Source: an uncultured Erysipelotrichaceae bacterium (GTDB lineage: Bacteria; Bacillota_I; Bacilli_A; Erysipelotrichales; Erysipelotrichaceae). From it: DNA of 5,899 bases. The notes beneath the pieces were generated by a model. The model worked only from the letters and a program-made list of their open reading frames with translations. It did not search any database and was not told the DNA's origin. Shown in pieces: positions 5,866 to 5,899 of the stretch. The stretch lies in assembly GCA_947575425.1 (NCBI GenBank), contig CANPNQ010000080.1:1-5899 (forward strand). Reading direction: 5' to 3'. The stretch's first letter is position 1. The number at the start of each line of letters is the position of its first letter. Both the position numbers and the translations under genes were made by a program.

Positions 5866-5899
5866 ATGAAAAAATTATCTAGTTTATTAGATGTTGCTA
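5866..5899 (+). CDS. start of an unidentified protein-coding gene (3' partial)
   Basis: AGGAGG at 5851-5856 lies 9 nt before ATG at 5866, and the frame stays open to the window end, giving MKKLSSLLDVA. The SD is among the strongest in the window and the gene has its own upstream terminator and promoter-like sequence, so it is probably a new transcription unit and possibly well expressed. Eleven residues are too few to name a family. The start is basic but the visible residues include Asp and do not form a clear signal peptide. Confidence 0.65.
   Translation, partial: MKKLSSLLDVA

Noticed and set aside
1..5899. Mobile element, CRISPR array, toxin-antitoxin or phage-defence system.
   Set aside because: All recognisable genes are metabolic or transport genes. 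No transposase, integrase, spaced direct repeat array, terminal inverted repeats or paired small genes were seen.

Overview
The window reads as ordinary chromosomal DNA from a low-to-mid GC Gram-positive bacterium (Bacillota). The evidence is strong AGGAGG-type ribosome binding sites, a lipoprotein-type solute-binding protein, compact same-strand operons and U-tract hairpin terminators. A gut Erysipelotrichia or Clostridia member would fit the style, but the window has no lineage marker, so this is only an impression. All recognisable genes are on the + strand. I see no rRNA, tRNA, CRISPR array, insertion sequence or phage gene.

Region 1 (1-4187) is the distal part of an operon. It opens with the last 34 codons of a gene whose end looks like the C-terminus of an ABC-transporter ATPase. 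A polyamine/PotD-type solute-binding lipoprotein follows directly, then an adenine deaminase, then a second amidohydrolase of the MTA/SAH (methylthioadenosine/S-adenosylhomocysteine) deaminase type. The junctions are very tight: a stop codon just before a Shine-Dalgarno (SD), a 15-nt gap without a clear SD, and a 4-nt ATGA overlap. The layout suggests uptake of a small cationic or nitrogen-rich compound co-expressed with two purine-type deaminases. The transported substrate cannot be read from the sequence. Adenine or nucleoside salvage is one reading. Another is polyamine metabolism, where spermidine synthesis releases methylthioadenosine that must be salvaged.

Region 2 (4188-4473) is a 286-nt intergenic stretch. 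It holds a probable terminator (4279-4327), a good -10 hexamer (4335-4340), a strong AU-rich palindrome (4243-4270), three copies of GATCTGA and an SD-like GGGAGG with no start codon after it.

Region 3 (4474-5640) is a single gene for a class III PLP aminotransferase, best matched to acetylornithine aminotransferase (ArgD-like), starting at GTG. Region 4 (5641-5865) holds a probable terminator, an inverted repeat and promoter-like sequence. It leads to the first 11 codons of a gene with a very strong SD, cut by the window end.

I did not find a clearly new system. The points most worth following are the transporter/double-deaminase operon, the atypical active-site motif of the second deaminase and the structured leader before the aminotransferase gene.
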